Shown piece by piece: positions 32,643-41,133 of a DNA stretch of 64,000 nt (position 1 is the first letter of the stretch; the number at the start of each line of letters is the position of its first letter). The notes beneath the pieces are model-generated. The model did not search any database. It was not told the origin of the DNA and was given only the letters and a program-made list of their open reading frames with translations. This stretch comes from Quisquiliibacterium transsilvanicum. Lineage in GTDB: Bacteria; Pseudomonadota; Gammaproteobacteria; Burkholderiales; Burkholderiaceae_E. Made by a program: the position numbers and the translations under genes. The stretch spans positions 496,001 to 560,000 of the forward strand of contig NZ_JACHGB010000003.1 in NCBI RefSeq assembly GCF_014202215.1, written 5' to 3'.

Positions 32643-33453
32643 GGCCGCGATTGTACCGCCGCCCCGGCCGGAAGACCGCGGCATCGTCGTAGAAGCCTGC
32701 GGCCTCGTTGCCCGGCCACCAGCCGGGGATGCCCAGCACCGGCACGGGGGAGAAGGCCGCACTGCGCAGCGCGTCGGCGCCGAGGGCTGCAGCGACCGCC
32801 TCGTCGGCATCCGGGGCTCCGGCGGCCCCCGGTCCGGCCCCAGCCCCGGCCGCCGGCCGCGGCATCACCCAGGCATGCCCGCAGACGGCCTTGTAGGGGG
32901 CGCGCAGCTTGTCGAGCAGCGCATGGCCGAACACGACGACCCGGGCGCGCTCGATGAAGCGCTGGCGGCCGTCCGCGAACAGCGCCTGCCAGTCGAATGC
33001 GCGCAGGTCATCGGCCAGCGCCGCGTCGTCGGTGAACAGCAGCAGGCCGTTCTCGTCGAACAGCGTGGCCGCGTCGCGCAGCGCGCCGCGCCGCGCGCCG
33101 ACGCCGTCGGCGGCGATCCGCGCGGCCTGCAGCGCGTTCAGCCGCGACTTGATGCGCGGGAAGGCAAGCCAGACCAGCGCATTGAAGAGATCGTGCCAGC
33201 CGCCTTCGGCGCAGATGCGGGTGGGCACCTCGCCGGTTGCCCAGATGTGGGCCTCGTAGGCCTGCGCGCCCGCGGCGTCCGGCGCACCGAAACGCAGCGG
33301 CCGGCCGCTGCCGTTGCGCAGGCCGCGCGCCTGAGACAGCGCGTTCAGGTGCTCGACGCAGGCAGGCCAGCGCCCGGCAAGCGCGTCATCGCCCACCTCG
33401 TCGAGCAGCGGCCGGTAGGGGGCGAACCAGGGCGCGCTCCAGGGCGAGTCCAC
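32488..33453 (-). CDS. DUF3025-family protein running into rnpB
   Basis: The family is conserved in beta- and gammaproteobacteria without a known function. The GTG start gives a 321-codon frame. Conserved-looking segments include YEAHIWATGEVPTRICAEGGWHDLFNALVWLAFPR, read here as two pieces around residues 66-102, and PVPVLGIPGWWPGNEAAGFYDDAAVFRPGRR near residue 235-265, where family members normally end. About 55 further codons lie within the RNase P RNA gene and encode a low-complexity tail, so the native stop appears lost or replaced. No signal peptide is visible. Confidence 0.78.
   Translation of the reverse strand: MDSPWSAPWFAPYRPLLDEVGDDALAGRWPACVEHLNALSQARGLRNGSGRPLRFGAPDAAGAQAYEAHIWATGEVPTRICAEGGWHDLFNALVWLAFPRIKSRLNALQAARIAADGVGARRGALRDAATLFDENGLLLFTDDAALADDLRAFDWQALFADGRQRFIERARVVVFGHALLDKLRAPYKAVCGHAWVMPRPAAGAGAGPGAAGAPDADEAVAAALGADALRSAAFSPVPVLGIPGWWPGNEAAGFYDDAAVFRPGRRYNRGRSGLDGRWRGFPLEEGPDSTGQGAGQRPGAASRKTQGDGKWHREQTAEGES
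32650..32655 (-). promoter_or_regulatory. Probable -10 of rnpB
   Basis: TACAAT on the minus strand lies eight bases before the inferred 5' end of rnpB (helix P1), the right distance for a -10 element, and matches five of six consensus bases. It lies inside the DUF3025 coding frame. A convincing -35 was not found at 16-18 bases. Confidence 0.55.
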
Positions 33454-33468
33454 GGCGCGCGGCGCTTC

Positions 33469-34509
33469 TCAGCGCACCAGGCGCCAGGCCAGGGGCTCGC
33501 CGGCGGCCAGTGGAACGATGGCGTCGCCGGGGAACGGCAGCGACTCCGGGATGGTCCACGGCTCCCGGCGCAGCGTGACGCTGCCCCGGTTGACCGGCAG
33601 CCGGTAGAACGCCGGGCCGTGCAGGCTGGCGAAACCCTCGAGGCGATCAAGGGCGCCGGCGAGCTCGAAGGCCGCCGCGTACAGCTCGAGCGCATGCGGC
33701 GCGGTGTAGCAGCCCGCGCAGCCCGCCGCGTGCTCCTTGAGCCGCTGCGCGTGGGGCGCGCTGTCGGTGCCGAGGAAGAAGCGCGGATTGCCGCCGGTCG
33801 CCGCCTGCAGCAGCGCGAGGCGATGGCGCTCGCGCTTGAGCACCGGCAGGCAGTACCAGTGCGGGCGCAGCCCGCCGGAGAAGATCGCGTTGCGGTTGTA
33901 GAGCAGGTGGTGGGCGGTGATGGTCGCGCCGATGCCCTCGTCGGCGTCGCGCACGTACTGCGCCGCTTCTTCGGTGGTGATGTGCTCGAAGACGATCCGC
34001 AGGCCAGGGAAGTCGCGGCGCAGCGGGATCATCGCCCGGTCGATGAAGGCCTGCTCGCGGTCGAACACGTCGACCTCGGGGTCGGTGACCTCGCCGTGGA
34101 CCAGCAGCGGCATGCCGAGCGCCTGCATCGCTTCGAGCGCGGGGGCGGCCCTGGCGACGTCGGTGACGCCGGCATCGGAGTTCGTGGTGGCGCCGGCCGG
34201 GTAAAGCTTGACCGCCTGCACGAGGCCGCTCTCCCAGGCCGCGCGGATCTCCGCCGCCGGCGTGTTGTCGGTCAGGTAGAGGGTCATCAGCGGCGTGAAG
34301 TCGCTGCCGGCGGGCAGCGCTGCCAGGATGCGCTCGCGGTAGGCGAGGGCCTGCGCCAGCGTGGTCACTGGCGGGCGCAGGTTGGGCATCACGATCGCGC
34401 GCGCGAACTGGGCAGCGCTCGCCCCCACCACGGCCGACAGGGCGTCGCCGTCGCGCAGGTGCAGGTGCCAGTCGTCAGGGCGGACCAGGGTGATCTCGGT
34501 GGGATTCAT
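33469..34509 (-). CDS. pyrC: Dihydroorotase PyrC (class II)
   Basis: PyrC interconverts carbamoyl-aspartate and dihydroorotate in pyrimidine synthesis. The 346-residue product begins with the zinc motif DDWHLHLRDGD. It has KLYPAGATTNSDAGV, whose lysine is the likely carboxylated bridge, then VHGEVTD, EHITTEEAAQYV and FLGTDSAPHAQRLKE, all typical of the E. coli-type enzyme. It lies between a glycerate kinase and the DUF3025 gene on the same strand. Confidence 0.97.
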   Translation of the reverse strand: MNPTEITLVRPDDWHLHLRDGDALSAVVGASAAQFARAIVMPNLRPPVTTLAQALAYRERILAALPAGSDFTPLMTLYLTDNTPAAEIRAAWESGLVQAVKLYPAGATTNSDAGVTDVARAAPALEAMQALGMPLLVHGEVTDPEVDVFDREQAFIDRAMIPLRRDFPGLRIVFEHITTEEAAQYVRDADEGIGATITAHHLLYNRNAIFSGGLRPHWYCLPVLKRERHRLALLQAATGGNPRFFLGTDSAPHAQRLKEHAAGCAGCYTAPHALELYAAAFELAGALDRLEGFASLHGPAFYRLPVNRGSVTLRREPWTIPESLPFPGDAIVPLAAGEPLAWRLVR

Positions 34510-34540
34510 GCGGGAAGTCGGCCTGTTCGATCGTCGGGGT

Positions 34541-35833
34541 TCACGCCAGCAGGATGGCGCGGTAGTCGTTCACGTTGGTGCGCGTGGGCCCGGTCACGAC
34601 CAGGTCGCCCAGCGCGGCGAAGAAGCTCCAGGCGTCATTGTCGTCCAGCATCCGCCGGGGATCGAGCCCCGCGCGCGCAGCGCGCGCGAGCGTGTCCGGC
34701 CCCAGCAGCGCGCCAGCATTGTCCTCGGTTCCGTCGATGCCGTCGGTGTCGGCGGCGATCGCCCAGGCCTGCCCGACGCCGGCCATCGACTGCGCCAGCG
34801 CCAGCGTGAACTCAGCGCAGCGCCCGCCGCGCCCGCGCCCCCTGACCGTGACCGTGCACTCGCCGCCCGAGATCAGCGCCACCGGCCGACGGAAGGGTTG
34901 GCCATGGAGCGAGATCTCGCGCGCGATCGCCGCCATCACCGCGGCCACGTCGCGCGCCTCGCCTGTCACCGTGTCGCCGAGCACCACCGGCCGCACGCCC
35001 GCGGCCTCGAACACCCGCGCGGCGGCCTGCAGGCTGGCGTGGGCGGTGGCGGCCAGCCGGTGCTCGACGCGCAGGAAGGCGGCGTCGCCCGGCTTGGGCG
35101 TCTCCGGCTCCCGCCCCTCCAGCCCGCGGCGCAGGTGCGCGAGGACCGGCTCGGGCGCATCGACGCGCCAGCGCCGCAGCACGTCCAGCGCATCGGCAAA
35201 GCTGCCCGGATCTGGCGCGCAGGGGCCCGAGGCGATCGAGGACAGGTCGTCGCCCGCCACGTCCGACACCAGCAGCGCGAGCACGCGGGCCCGGGTCGCC
35301 GCGGCGAGCCGCCCGCCCTGGATGCGCGACAGGTGCTTGCGCACCGTGTTGATCTCCTGGATCGGCGCGCCGCTGGCCAGCAGCAGCCCGGTGGTCGCAC
35401 GCAGATCGGCCAGCGGCACGCCCGGCGCCGGCAGCGCGAGCAGGCTGGAGCCGCCGCCCGACAGGAGAACCAGCAGCAGGTCTTCCTCGCCGAGTTGCCC
35501 GGCCGCCGCCAGGATGCCGGCGGCAGCCTCCTCGCCCGCGGCGTCCGGCATGGGGTGGCCGGCCTCGACGACGCGGATCCGTGCGCAGGGCAGTCCGTGC
35601 CCGTGCCGGGTGACGACCAGCCCGTCGAGCCGCGCCTGCGCCGGCCAGTGCCGCTCGACGGCCAGCGCCATGCTCGCCGCAGCCTTGCCCGCGCCGACCA
35701 CCAGGGTGCGGCGAAAGCCCGCGATCTCCGTCGGCCCGGGCAGCACCGCCGCCAGGATCCGCAGGGGATCGGCGGCCGCGATCGCGGCGCGGAAGCTGTC
35801 GAGCAGCAGCTCGCGCGGCGCGGCGACGCTCAT
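34541..35833 (-). CDS. Glycerate 2-kinase (MOFRL family)
   Basis: This is a class II glycerate kinase (GckA/TtuD family), which phosphorylates D-glycerate to 2-phosphoglycerate. The 430-residue product has the N-terminal VVGAGKAAASMA motif, the LLSGGGSSLLALPAPGV loop, and a C-terminal MOFRL domain (GRGRGGRCAEFTLALAQ, ADTDGIDGTEDNAGAL). A tartrate/D-malate dehydrogenase homologue is encoded about 3.3 kb away in the same direction. Glycerate is a downstream product of tartrate in relatives. Older names such as hydroxypyruvate reductase are less likely for this fold. Confidence 0.92.
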   Translation of the reverse strand: MSVAAPRELLLDSFRAAIAAADPLRILAAVLPGPTEIAGFRRTLVVGAGKAAASMALAVERHWPAQARLDGLVVTRHGHGLPCARIRVVEAGHPMPDAAGEEAAAGILAAAGQLGEEDLLLVLLSGGGSSLLALPAPGVPLADLRATTGLLLASGAPIQEINTVRKHLSRIQGGRLAAATRARVLALLVSDVAGDDLSSIASGPCAPDPGSFADALDVLRRWRVDAPEPVLAHLRRGLEGREPETPKPGDAAFLRVEHRLAATAHASLQAAARVFEAAGVRPVVLGDTVTGEARDVAAVMAAIAREISLHGQPFRRPVALISGGECTVTVRGRGRGGRCAEFTLALAQSMAGVGQAWAIAADTDGIDGTEDNAGALLGPDTLARAARAGLDPRRMLDDNDAWSFFAALGDLVVTGPTRTNVNDYRAILLA

Positions 35834-35840
35834 GGCTGCG

Positions 35841-36263
35841 CTACCGCTGCTCCGACGGGTCGGTGACGAAGCCGATCCGGGTCAGTCCGTTGCGCGCCGC
35901 AGCCGACATCACCCGCGCGACGTTCTCGTAGGGCGTGCTGCGGTCGGCGCGGATCTGCAGCTCCGGCGCCGGCTCGCGCCCCGCCTGCTCGGCGAAGCGC
36001 GCGTCCAGCGCCTGCGCGCCGATGACCGCCCCCTCCCACCAGACCTTGCCCTGCGCGTCGATCGAGACGCGCAGCGGCCTGGCAGGCGCCTGCTCGACGC
36101 TGCTCGCGGCGCGCGGCAGCTCCAGCTTCACCGTGTGCGTGAGCAGCGGCGCGGTGACGATGAAGATCACCAGCAGCACCAGCATCACGTCGATGAAAGG
36201 AACCATGTTGATCTCGGCGTTCGGTTCGCCATCCGAGTCGCCGCCCATCGATCCGAATGCCAT
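35841..36263 (-). CDS. exbD: Biopolymer transporter ExbD
   Basis: ExbD is the bitopic proton-channel partner of ExbB that energises TonB. The 140-residue product has a short N terminus, one membrane helix (INMVPFIDVMLVLLVIFIV) with the essential Asp at FID, and a periplasmic domain ending VTDPSEQR. Its ATG follows the exbB stop after one base. The order tonB-exbB-exbD is a standard operon for TonB-dependent uptake. Confidence 0.95.
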   Translation of the reverse strand: MAFGSMGGDSDGEPNAEINMVPFIDVMLVLLVIFIVTAPLLTHTVKLELPRAASSVEQAPARPLRVSIDAQGKVWWEGAVIGAQALDARFAEQAGREPAPELQIRADRSTPYENVARVMSAAARNGLTRIGFVTDPSEQR

Positions 36264-36264
36264 C

Positions 36265-37023
36265 TCAGGCCTCCCCTAGCACCGCCGGCCGCGCCCCTGT
36301 GCGGGCGCGCTCGCGCGCAAGATCGGTCACCGGGGCGGGCTGCCCCTTTGCGCCGGTACCCAGGAACGCGAAGACATCGTAGGCGAAGGATTCCAGCGCG
36401 GCGCGCACGCGCCGGTTGGAGCGCGCGAAGAAGTTGTATGCCACTGCCGCTGGGATGGCCACCGCCAGGCCGAGCCCGGTCATGATCAGCGCCTCGCCGA
36501 CCGGCCCCGCGACCTTGTCCAGGCCGGCGTCGCCCGCGGCGCCGATCGCCACCAGCGCATGGTAGATGCCCCACACGGTGCCGAGCAGCCCGACGAAGGG
36601 TGCGGTGGACGCCACGGTCGCCAGAAAGGTCTGCCCGGACTCCAGGCGTGCCACGTCCTCGCCGATCGAGCGCTTGAGCGCGCGGGTCAGGAACTCGTCG
36701 GAGGTCCCTGCGTCGACCAGCCGCCTGGCCTCGTCGCGCCGGCGATGCTGCTCGACCGCGACGAAGCCCTGGCGCACCAGGTTGGAGAAGGGATCCCCGG
36801 GGCCGTCCTCGCGCAATTGGCCGCGCACCGCCTCCAGGCTGGGCGCATCCCAGAACGCCTGCAGGAAACGCCGGCTGCGCTGCCCCGCAGCCAGCGCGCG
36901 CGCGCCCTTGCGGAAGATCAGGAACCACGAGCCCAGCGACATCAGCAGCATCACGGCCAGGATGAAGCGGGCCACCCCGTCCGACTGGGCGAGGAAGTTG
37001 GCAAAACCGAGTTCGGTGCTCAT
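36265..37023 (-). CDS. exbB: Biopolymer transporter ExbB (MotA/TolQ/ExbB family)
   Basis: ExbB forms the pentameric proton channel around the ExbD dimer. The 252-residue product has a membrane segment near residues 16-36, a cytoplasmic loop, then two more helices. The conserved TASTAPFVGLLGTVWGIYHA and ALIMTGLGLAVAIPAAVAYN segments are clear. The start ATG lies 19 bases after the tonB stop. Confidence 0.95.
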   Translation of the reverse strand: MSTELGFANFLAQSDGVARFILAVMLLMSLGSWFLIFRKGARALAAGQRSRRFLQAFWDAPSLEAVRGQLREDGPGDPFSNLVRQGFVAVEQHRRRDEARRLVDAGTSDEFLTRALKRSIGEDVARLESGQTFLATVASTAPFVGLLGTVWGIYHALVAIGAAGDAGLDKVAGPVGEALIMTGLGLAVAIPAAVAYNFFARSNRRVRAALESFAYDVFAFLGTGAKGQPAPVTDLARERARTGARPAVLGEA

Positions 37024-37042
37024 TGCAGGCCTCTCGAGGACA

Positions 37043-37873
37043 TCATGAATTCTTCAGCGTGAAATTGATCGGGACCAGCACCCAGGCGGCGACCGCCTGC
37101 TCGCCCCGCCTGGCGGGAACGAAGCGCCAGCCGCGCACGGCGCGCAAGGCCGCGTCGTCCAGCCGCCCGAAGCCGGAGGAATCGCGCAGCTCGACGCTGG
37201 AAGCGCGCCCGTCGGGCTCGACGTGGACCCGCAGGAGCACCCTGCCCTCCTCGCCGAGGCGCCGGGAGATCATCGGATACGCGGGCGGCGGATTCGCCAG
37301 GTAGGCGGCGTCGAAGCGCGGCGCGCTGGTCGCCGGCCCGCTGGCAGGGACGGCGATTGCAGGCGGGCTCGCCGGTGCGGTGCGCGCGGGGGCCGCGGCG
37401 ACGGGCGCCGGGGCCGGGGCCGGGGCCGCAGGCGCCGTATCTACGGGCGCCAGGGGCGCTGCGGGAGGCGAGGGCGAGGGCTGGGGCGCCGGCGCCATCG
37501 GTGCCTCGGGCGCTGCGCGGGCGCTGTCAGCGACCAGCGTCTCCGAAGGGGACGGCCGCGGCGTGCTCTGCTCCGGAGGCGACCTGCGCACCGCTGGCCG
37601 CGGCTCCGGCTTGCGCTCTGGCGGCCTGGAGGGTTCCGGCTTGCGCTCGGGCTTCGCCCTGGTCTGCGACTGCGGCTGCGGCTGCCGCGCCGGCACAGCC
37701 GCGGGCGGCGCTTCGACGACGAAGCGGACCTCGAGCGGCACCGGCGGCTGGACCACCTGTTCGCCGGGCACGCTCAGGGCCAGGAATCCAGCCCCTGCAT
37801 GCAGGACGAGCGCCGCCAGCGCGGCAAGGATCGCCGGGCGGGAGGGCGTTGCGAAAGGGCGCTGCGGATTCAT
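37043..37873 (-). CDS. tonB: Energy transducer TonB
   Basis: TonB spans the periplasm and transmits proton-motive energy to outer-membrane receptors. The 276-residue product has an N-terminal anchor near residues 14-34 and a long Pro/Ala-rich rigid linker with many PQ, PR and AP repeats. The C-terminal domain begins YPMISRRLGEEGRVLLRV and contains SSGFGRLDDAALRAVRGW. A Fur-like box overlaps its upstream region, so iron repression is likely. No TonB-dependent receptor is in the window. Confidence 0.94.
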   Translation of the reverse strand: MNPQRPFATPSRPAILAALAALVLHAGAGFLALSVPGEQVVQPPVPLEVRFVVEAPPAAVPARQPQPQSQTRAKPERKPEPSRPPERKPEPRPAVRRSPPEQSTPRPSPSETLVADSARAAPEAPMAPAPQPSPSPPAAPLAPVDTAPAAPAPAPAPVAAAPARTAPASPPAIAVPASGPATSAPRFDAAYLANPPPAYPMISRRLGEEGRVLLRVHVEPDGRASSVELRDSSGFGRLDDAALRAVRGWRFVPARRGEQAVAAWVLVPINFTLKNS

Positions 37874-37891
37874 GGGCCGACATCATACTGC

Positions 37892-37910
37892 AATGAGAAT
37901 GACTCGCATT
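37892..37910 (-). promoter_or_regulatory. Fur-like box upstream of tonB
   Basis: The 19-base plus-strand sequence AATGAGAATGACTCGCATT lies 18 bases upstream of the tonB start. Its core TGAGAAT-G-ACTCGCA resembles the 7-1-7 Fur inverted repeat TGATAAT-C-ATTATCA, and tonB-exbBD operons are often iron regulated. Confidence 0.6.
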
Positions 37911-37936
37911 ACAAAACGATGTCGGCGCCGCCCGCC

Positions 37937-37968
37937 GGGTCACCCCCGCGGTGGGTCACCCCCGCGGT
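37937..37968. repeat. Two tandem 16-bp direct repeats
   Basis: The unit GGGTCACCCCCGCGGT occurs twice without a break in the space between tonB and the tctC-like gene. A third partial unit (GGG) follows. It could vary in copy number by slippage. No function can be assigned. Confidence 0.8.
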
Positions 37969-38010
37969 GGGCCAGCGGGCGCAGGCCGGCCTGCGCCGCC
38001 CGCGCCCCGA

Positions 38011-38988
38011 TCAGTCGGCGTAGACCCCGGCCTTGCGGATCACCGGCCCCCACTTGTCGATCTCGGCCTTCAGGTGTTTCTGCAGCGCCTCGGGCGTCTG
38101 CTGGGCCACCGGGTAGATCACCGAACCGAGCTCCGCGAAGCGGTTCTTCACCTCCGGACTGGCCAGCGCCGCCTGCATCGCCGACACCAGCTTGTCGAGC
38201 ACCGGCTTCGGCGTGCCCTTCGGCGCGTACATGCCGTGCCAGATGCCCAGCTCGAAGCCCTTCAGCCCGGCCTCGGCCGCCGTCGGGACGTCCGGCAGCG
38301 AAGCCAGGCGGCTCGGCGCCGTCAGCGCCAGCGCGCGCACCCGTCCGCCCTTGATCTGCGGCGTGGTGTTGGTGGTCTGGTCGCAGAGCACGTCGACCTG
38401 GTTGCCCATCAGGTCCGCGAGCGCCGGCGCGGTGCCCTTGTAGGGGACCGTGACCAGCTGAGTGCCGATCGCCTGCTGGAACATCAGCCCGCACAGGTGC
38501 GAAGCCGCGCCCAGGCCGGCGTTGGCCAGCGTCGCCTTGTCGGTGTTGGCCTTGGCCCAGGTGACCAGCTCGGCGAGGTTCTTAGAGGGGTGCGAGGGGC
38601 GCACCAGCAGCGTCATCGGCACGTCGTTGATCAGCCCGACGTACTCGAAGTCCTTCAGCGGATCGAAGGACAGGCGCCGGTAGAGCGCCGGCGAGGTCGA
38701 CATGCCGATATGCCAGACCAGCACCCTGTAGCCGTCCGGGGCCGCCTTGGCCACGTTGTCAGCGCCGAGCGTGCCGCCGGCGCCCGGCTTGTTCTCGACG
38801 ATCACCGACTGGCCGAGGGCCTTCTCCATGCCCGCCGCGACGCTGCGGGCCACGGTGTCGGTCGGGCCGCCCGCGGCGAAGGGAACCACGACGGTCACCG
38901 GCCGGGAGGGGAACTGCTGCGCCGAGGCAGGAACGGTCGCCAGCGTGAAGCCCGCGGCGAGCGCCGCGGCAAGGATTGAACGCATCAT
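38011..38988 (-). CDS. Bug/TctC-family tripartite tricarboxylate binding protein
   Basis: This is a periplasmic solute-binding protein of the Bug family, greatly expanded in Burkholderiales. The Sec signal peptide MMRSILAAALAAGFTLATVPASA is followed by QQFPSRPVTVVVPFAAGGPTD, the family's conserved N terminus. The second conserved part (NKPGAGGTLGADNVAKAAPDGY) binds carboxylate ligands. Length is 325 residues. No TctA or TctB membrane subunits are adjacent, as is common for orphan Bug proteins. The ligand is unknown; the dehydrogenase next to it suggests a hydroxy-dicarboxylate such as tartrate or malate. Confidence 0.93.
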   Translation of the reverse strand: MMRSILAAALAAGFTLATVPASAQQFPSRPVTVVVPFAAGGPTDTVARSVAAGMEKALGQSVIVENKPGAGGTLGADNVAKAAPDGYRVLVWHIGMSTSPALYRRLSFDPLKDFEYVGLINDVPMTLLVRPSHPSKNLAELVTWAKANTDKATLANAGLGAASHLCGLMFQQAIGTQLVTVPYKGTAPALADLMGNQVDVLCDQTTNTTPQIKGGRVRALALTAPSRLASLPDVPTAAEAGLKGFELGIWHGMYAPKGTPKPVLDKLVSAMQAALASPEVKNRFAELGSVIYPVAQQTPEALQKHLKAEIDKWGPVIRKAGVYAD

Positions 38989-39181
38989 CGGTAGTCTCCT
39001 GAGTCTGAGGAGGCCGCCGGGCGCCGATGCTCGTCGCGTGGACGCCCCGCGACCGGTCAGGCCAGTCTAGCCGCGCAAGGCGGCGCCTCCTGCCCAAAAA
39101 GCCGCTTTTCGCCGGAAATGCGAGGGTTAACCTGGAGAAAAAGCGGCCGCAACGCGTGCGGCAGTCCAGCGCGGGCCGCCG

Positions 39182-40246
39182 TCAGCCCAGTGCGTCCGCC
39201 ACCGCCCGCCCGACGGCCTGCGTGGTGGCGCTGCCGCCCATGTCCGGCGTGCGCGGCCCGTCCGCGGTGACGCGCTCGATCGCCGCGACGATCGCATCGT
39301 GCGCCTCGCGATGCCCCAGGTGATCCAGCATCATCGCGCCGGACCAGATCTGGCCGATGGGATTGGCGATGCCTTGGCCGACGATGTCCGGCGCGGAGCC
39401 GTGCACCGGTTCGAACAGCGACGGGAACCTGCGCTCGGGATTGATGTTGCCCGAGGGAGCGATCGCGATCGTGCCGGTGCATGCCGGCCCCAGATCCGAG
39501 AGGATGTCGCCGAAGAGGTTGGAAGCCACCACGACGTCGAACCACTGCGGGTTGCGCACGAAGTGCGCGGCCAGGATGTCGATGTGGTACTTGTCGACCC
39601 TGACGCCGGGATAGTCGGCCCGCATCGCCTCGACGCGCTCGTCCCAGTAGGGCATCGAGATGAAGATGCCGTTCGACTTCGTCGCGGAGACCAGGTGACG
39701 CTTCGGACGCCGCGCGGCGAGTTCGAACGCGTAGCGCAGCACCCGGTCGACCCCGGTGCGCGTGAACACCGCCTCCTGCAGCACGAACTCCCGGTCCGTG
39801 CCCGGGAACATCCTGCCGCCGACCGACGAGTACTCGCCCTCTGTGTTCTCGCGCACCACGTAGAAGTCGATGTCGCCGGGCTGCCGCCCGGCCAGCGGGC
39901 AGGGGATGCCCGGCATCAGCCGCACCGGACGCAGGTTCACGTACTGGTCGAACTCGCGCCTGAACAGCAGCAGCGAGCCCCACAGCGAAATGTGGTCGGG
40001 CACCCGGTCGGGCATGCCGACCGCGCCGAAGAAGATCGCGTCATGGCCGCCGATCTGCGCCTTCCAGTCGGCGGGCATCATCTGACCGTGCTTCTCGTAC
40101 CAGTCGCAGCTGGCGAAGTCGAAGTGGTCGAAGTGCAGGCCGATGCCGAACCTGCGGGCCGCCGCCTCGAGCACCCTGAGCCCCTCCGGAACCACCTCCC
40201 TGCCGATGCCGTCTCCGGGGATGACTGCGATCCGATGCCTGCCCAT
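39182..40246 (-). CDS. Tartrate / D-malate dehydrogenase (isopropylmalate dehydrogenase family)
   Basis: This is an NAD-dependent beta-decarboxylating dehydrogenase of the TtuC/DmlA group. The product (354 residues) begins HRIAVIPGDGIGREVVPEG and includes VVRENTEGEYSSVGG, SATKSNGIFISMPYWDE and NLFGDILSDLGPACTGT, the metal and substrate site. NLRPVRLMPG fits tartrate/D-malate enzymes rather than LeuB. The neighbouring Bug protein and glycerate 2-kinase fit hydroxy-dicarboxylate use, in which tartrate yields glycerate. Substrate assignment is inferred. Confidence 0.9.
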   Translation of the reverse strand: MGRHRIAVIPGDGIGREVVPEGLRVLEAAARRFGIGLHFDHFDFASCDWYEKHGQMMPADWKAQIGGHDAIFFGAVGMPDRVPDHISLWGSLLLFRREFDQYVNLRPVRLMPGIPCPLAGRQPGDIDFYVVRENTEGEYSSVGGRMFPGTDREFVLQEAVFTRTGVDRVLRYAFELAARRPKRHLVSATKSNGIFISMPYWDERVEAMRADYPGVRVDKYHIDILAAHFVRNPQWFDVVVASNLFGDILSDLGPACTGTIAIAPSGNINPERRFPSLFEPVHGSAPDIVGQGIANPIGQIWSGAMMLDHLGHREAHDAIVAAIERVTADGPRTPDMGGSATTQAVGRAVADALG

Positions 40247-40334
40247 GTCCGCTCCGCGCTTGCCCGTTCCAGGAGCGGGGAAGTGTACTTCGGCCCGTCG
40301 CCCGCGCGCCCGGCGCGCAAGGCTCAGTAGCTGC

Positions 40335-41072
40335 TCAGTGGGTGCTCAGGATCCTGGAGAGGAATTCCTGCGCCCGCGGGCTGCGCTGCGTGCCGAAGAA
40401 TTCATCCTTCGTGCAGTCCTCGACGATCCGCCCCTGATCCATGAACACCACCCGGTCGGACACCTTGCGCGCGAAGCCCATCTCGTGGGTCACCACCATC
40501 ATCGTCATGCCTTCGCGGGCCAGCGCCACCATCACGTCGAGCACCTCGCTGACCATCTCGGGATCGAGCGCGGAGGTGGGCTCGTCGAACAGCATCGCGA
40601 TCGGGTCCATGGCAAGCGCCCGCGCGATCGCGACCCGCTGCTGCTGCCCCCCCGAGAGCTGGCCCGGGAACTTGTCCGCGTGCGCCTTCAGGCCCACACG
40701 CTCGAGCAGCGCCAGGCCCCTGCCCAGCGCCTCGTCGCGCCCGCGCCCCAGCACGCGCACCTGGCCCAGCGTCAGGTTGTCCATCACCGACAGGTGCGGG
40801 AACAGCTCGAAGTGCTGGAACACCATGCCGATCCGCGAGCGCAGCTTCGGCAGGTCGGTGGCCTTCGCGCCCACCGATACTCCGTCGACCAGGATCTCGC
40901 CTTCCTGGAAGGGCTCCAGGCCGTTGGCGCACTTGATCAGCGTGGATTTGCCGGAGCCGGAAGGGCCGCAGACCACCACCACCTCCCCTTTCGAGATGCT
41001 GGTGCTGCAGCCGGTCAGCACCTGGAAGCTGCCGTACCACTTGCTGACGTCCCTGAACTCGATCATCGCCAT
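40335..41072 (-). CDS. gltL: Glutamate/aspartate-type ABC transporter ATP-binding protein
   Basis: This is the ATPase of a polar amino-acid importer (PAAT family). The 245-residue product has Walker [10 protein letters not shown] at residues 36-44, the [15 protein letters not shown] signature, and Walker [14 protein letters not shown]. It follows gltK after a 61-base gap on the same strand, completing the gltI-gltJ-gltK-gltL order. The substrate is likely glutamate or aspartate from the overall operon, but this subunit alone does not reveal it. Confidence 0.93.
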   Translation of the reverse strand: MAMIEFRDVSKWYGSFQVLTGCSTSISKGEVVVVCGPSGSGKSTLIKCANGLEPFQEGEILVDGVSVGAKATDLPKLRSRIGMVFQHFELFPHLSVMDNLTLGQVRVLGRGRDEALGRGLALLERVGLKAHADKFPGQLSGGQQQRVAIARALAMDPIAMLFDEPTSALDPEMVSEVLDVMVALAREGMTMMVVTHEMGFARKVSDRVVFMDQGRIVEDCTKDEFFGTQRSPRAQEFLSRILSTH

Positions 41073-41133
41073 GTCGTCGGACTCCGAAGGGTGTTCGCGG
41101 GCGCGGGGACCGCCCGCGCGGAACTGTGCAGGC

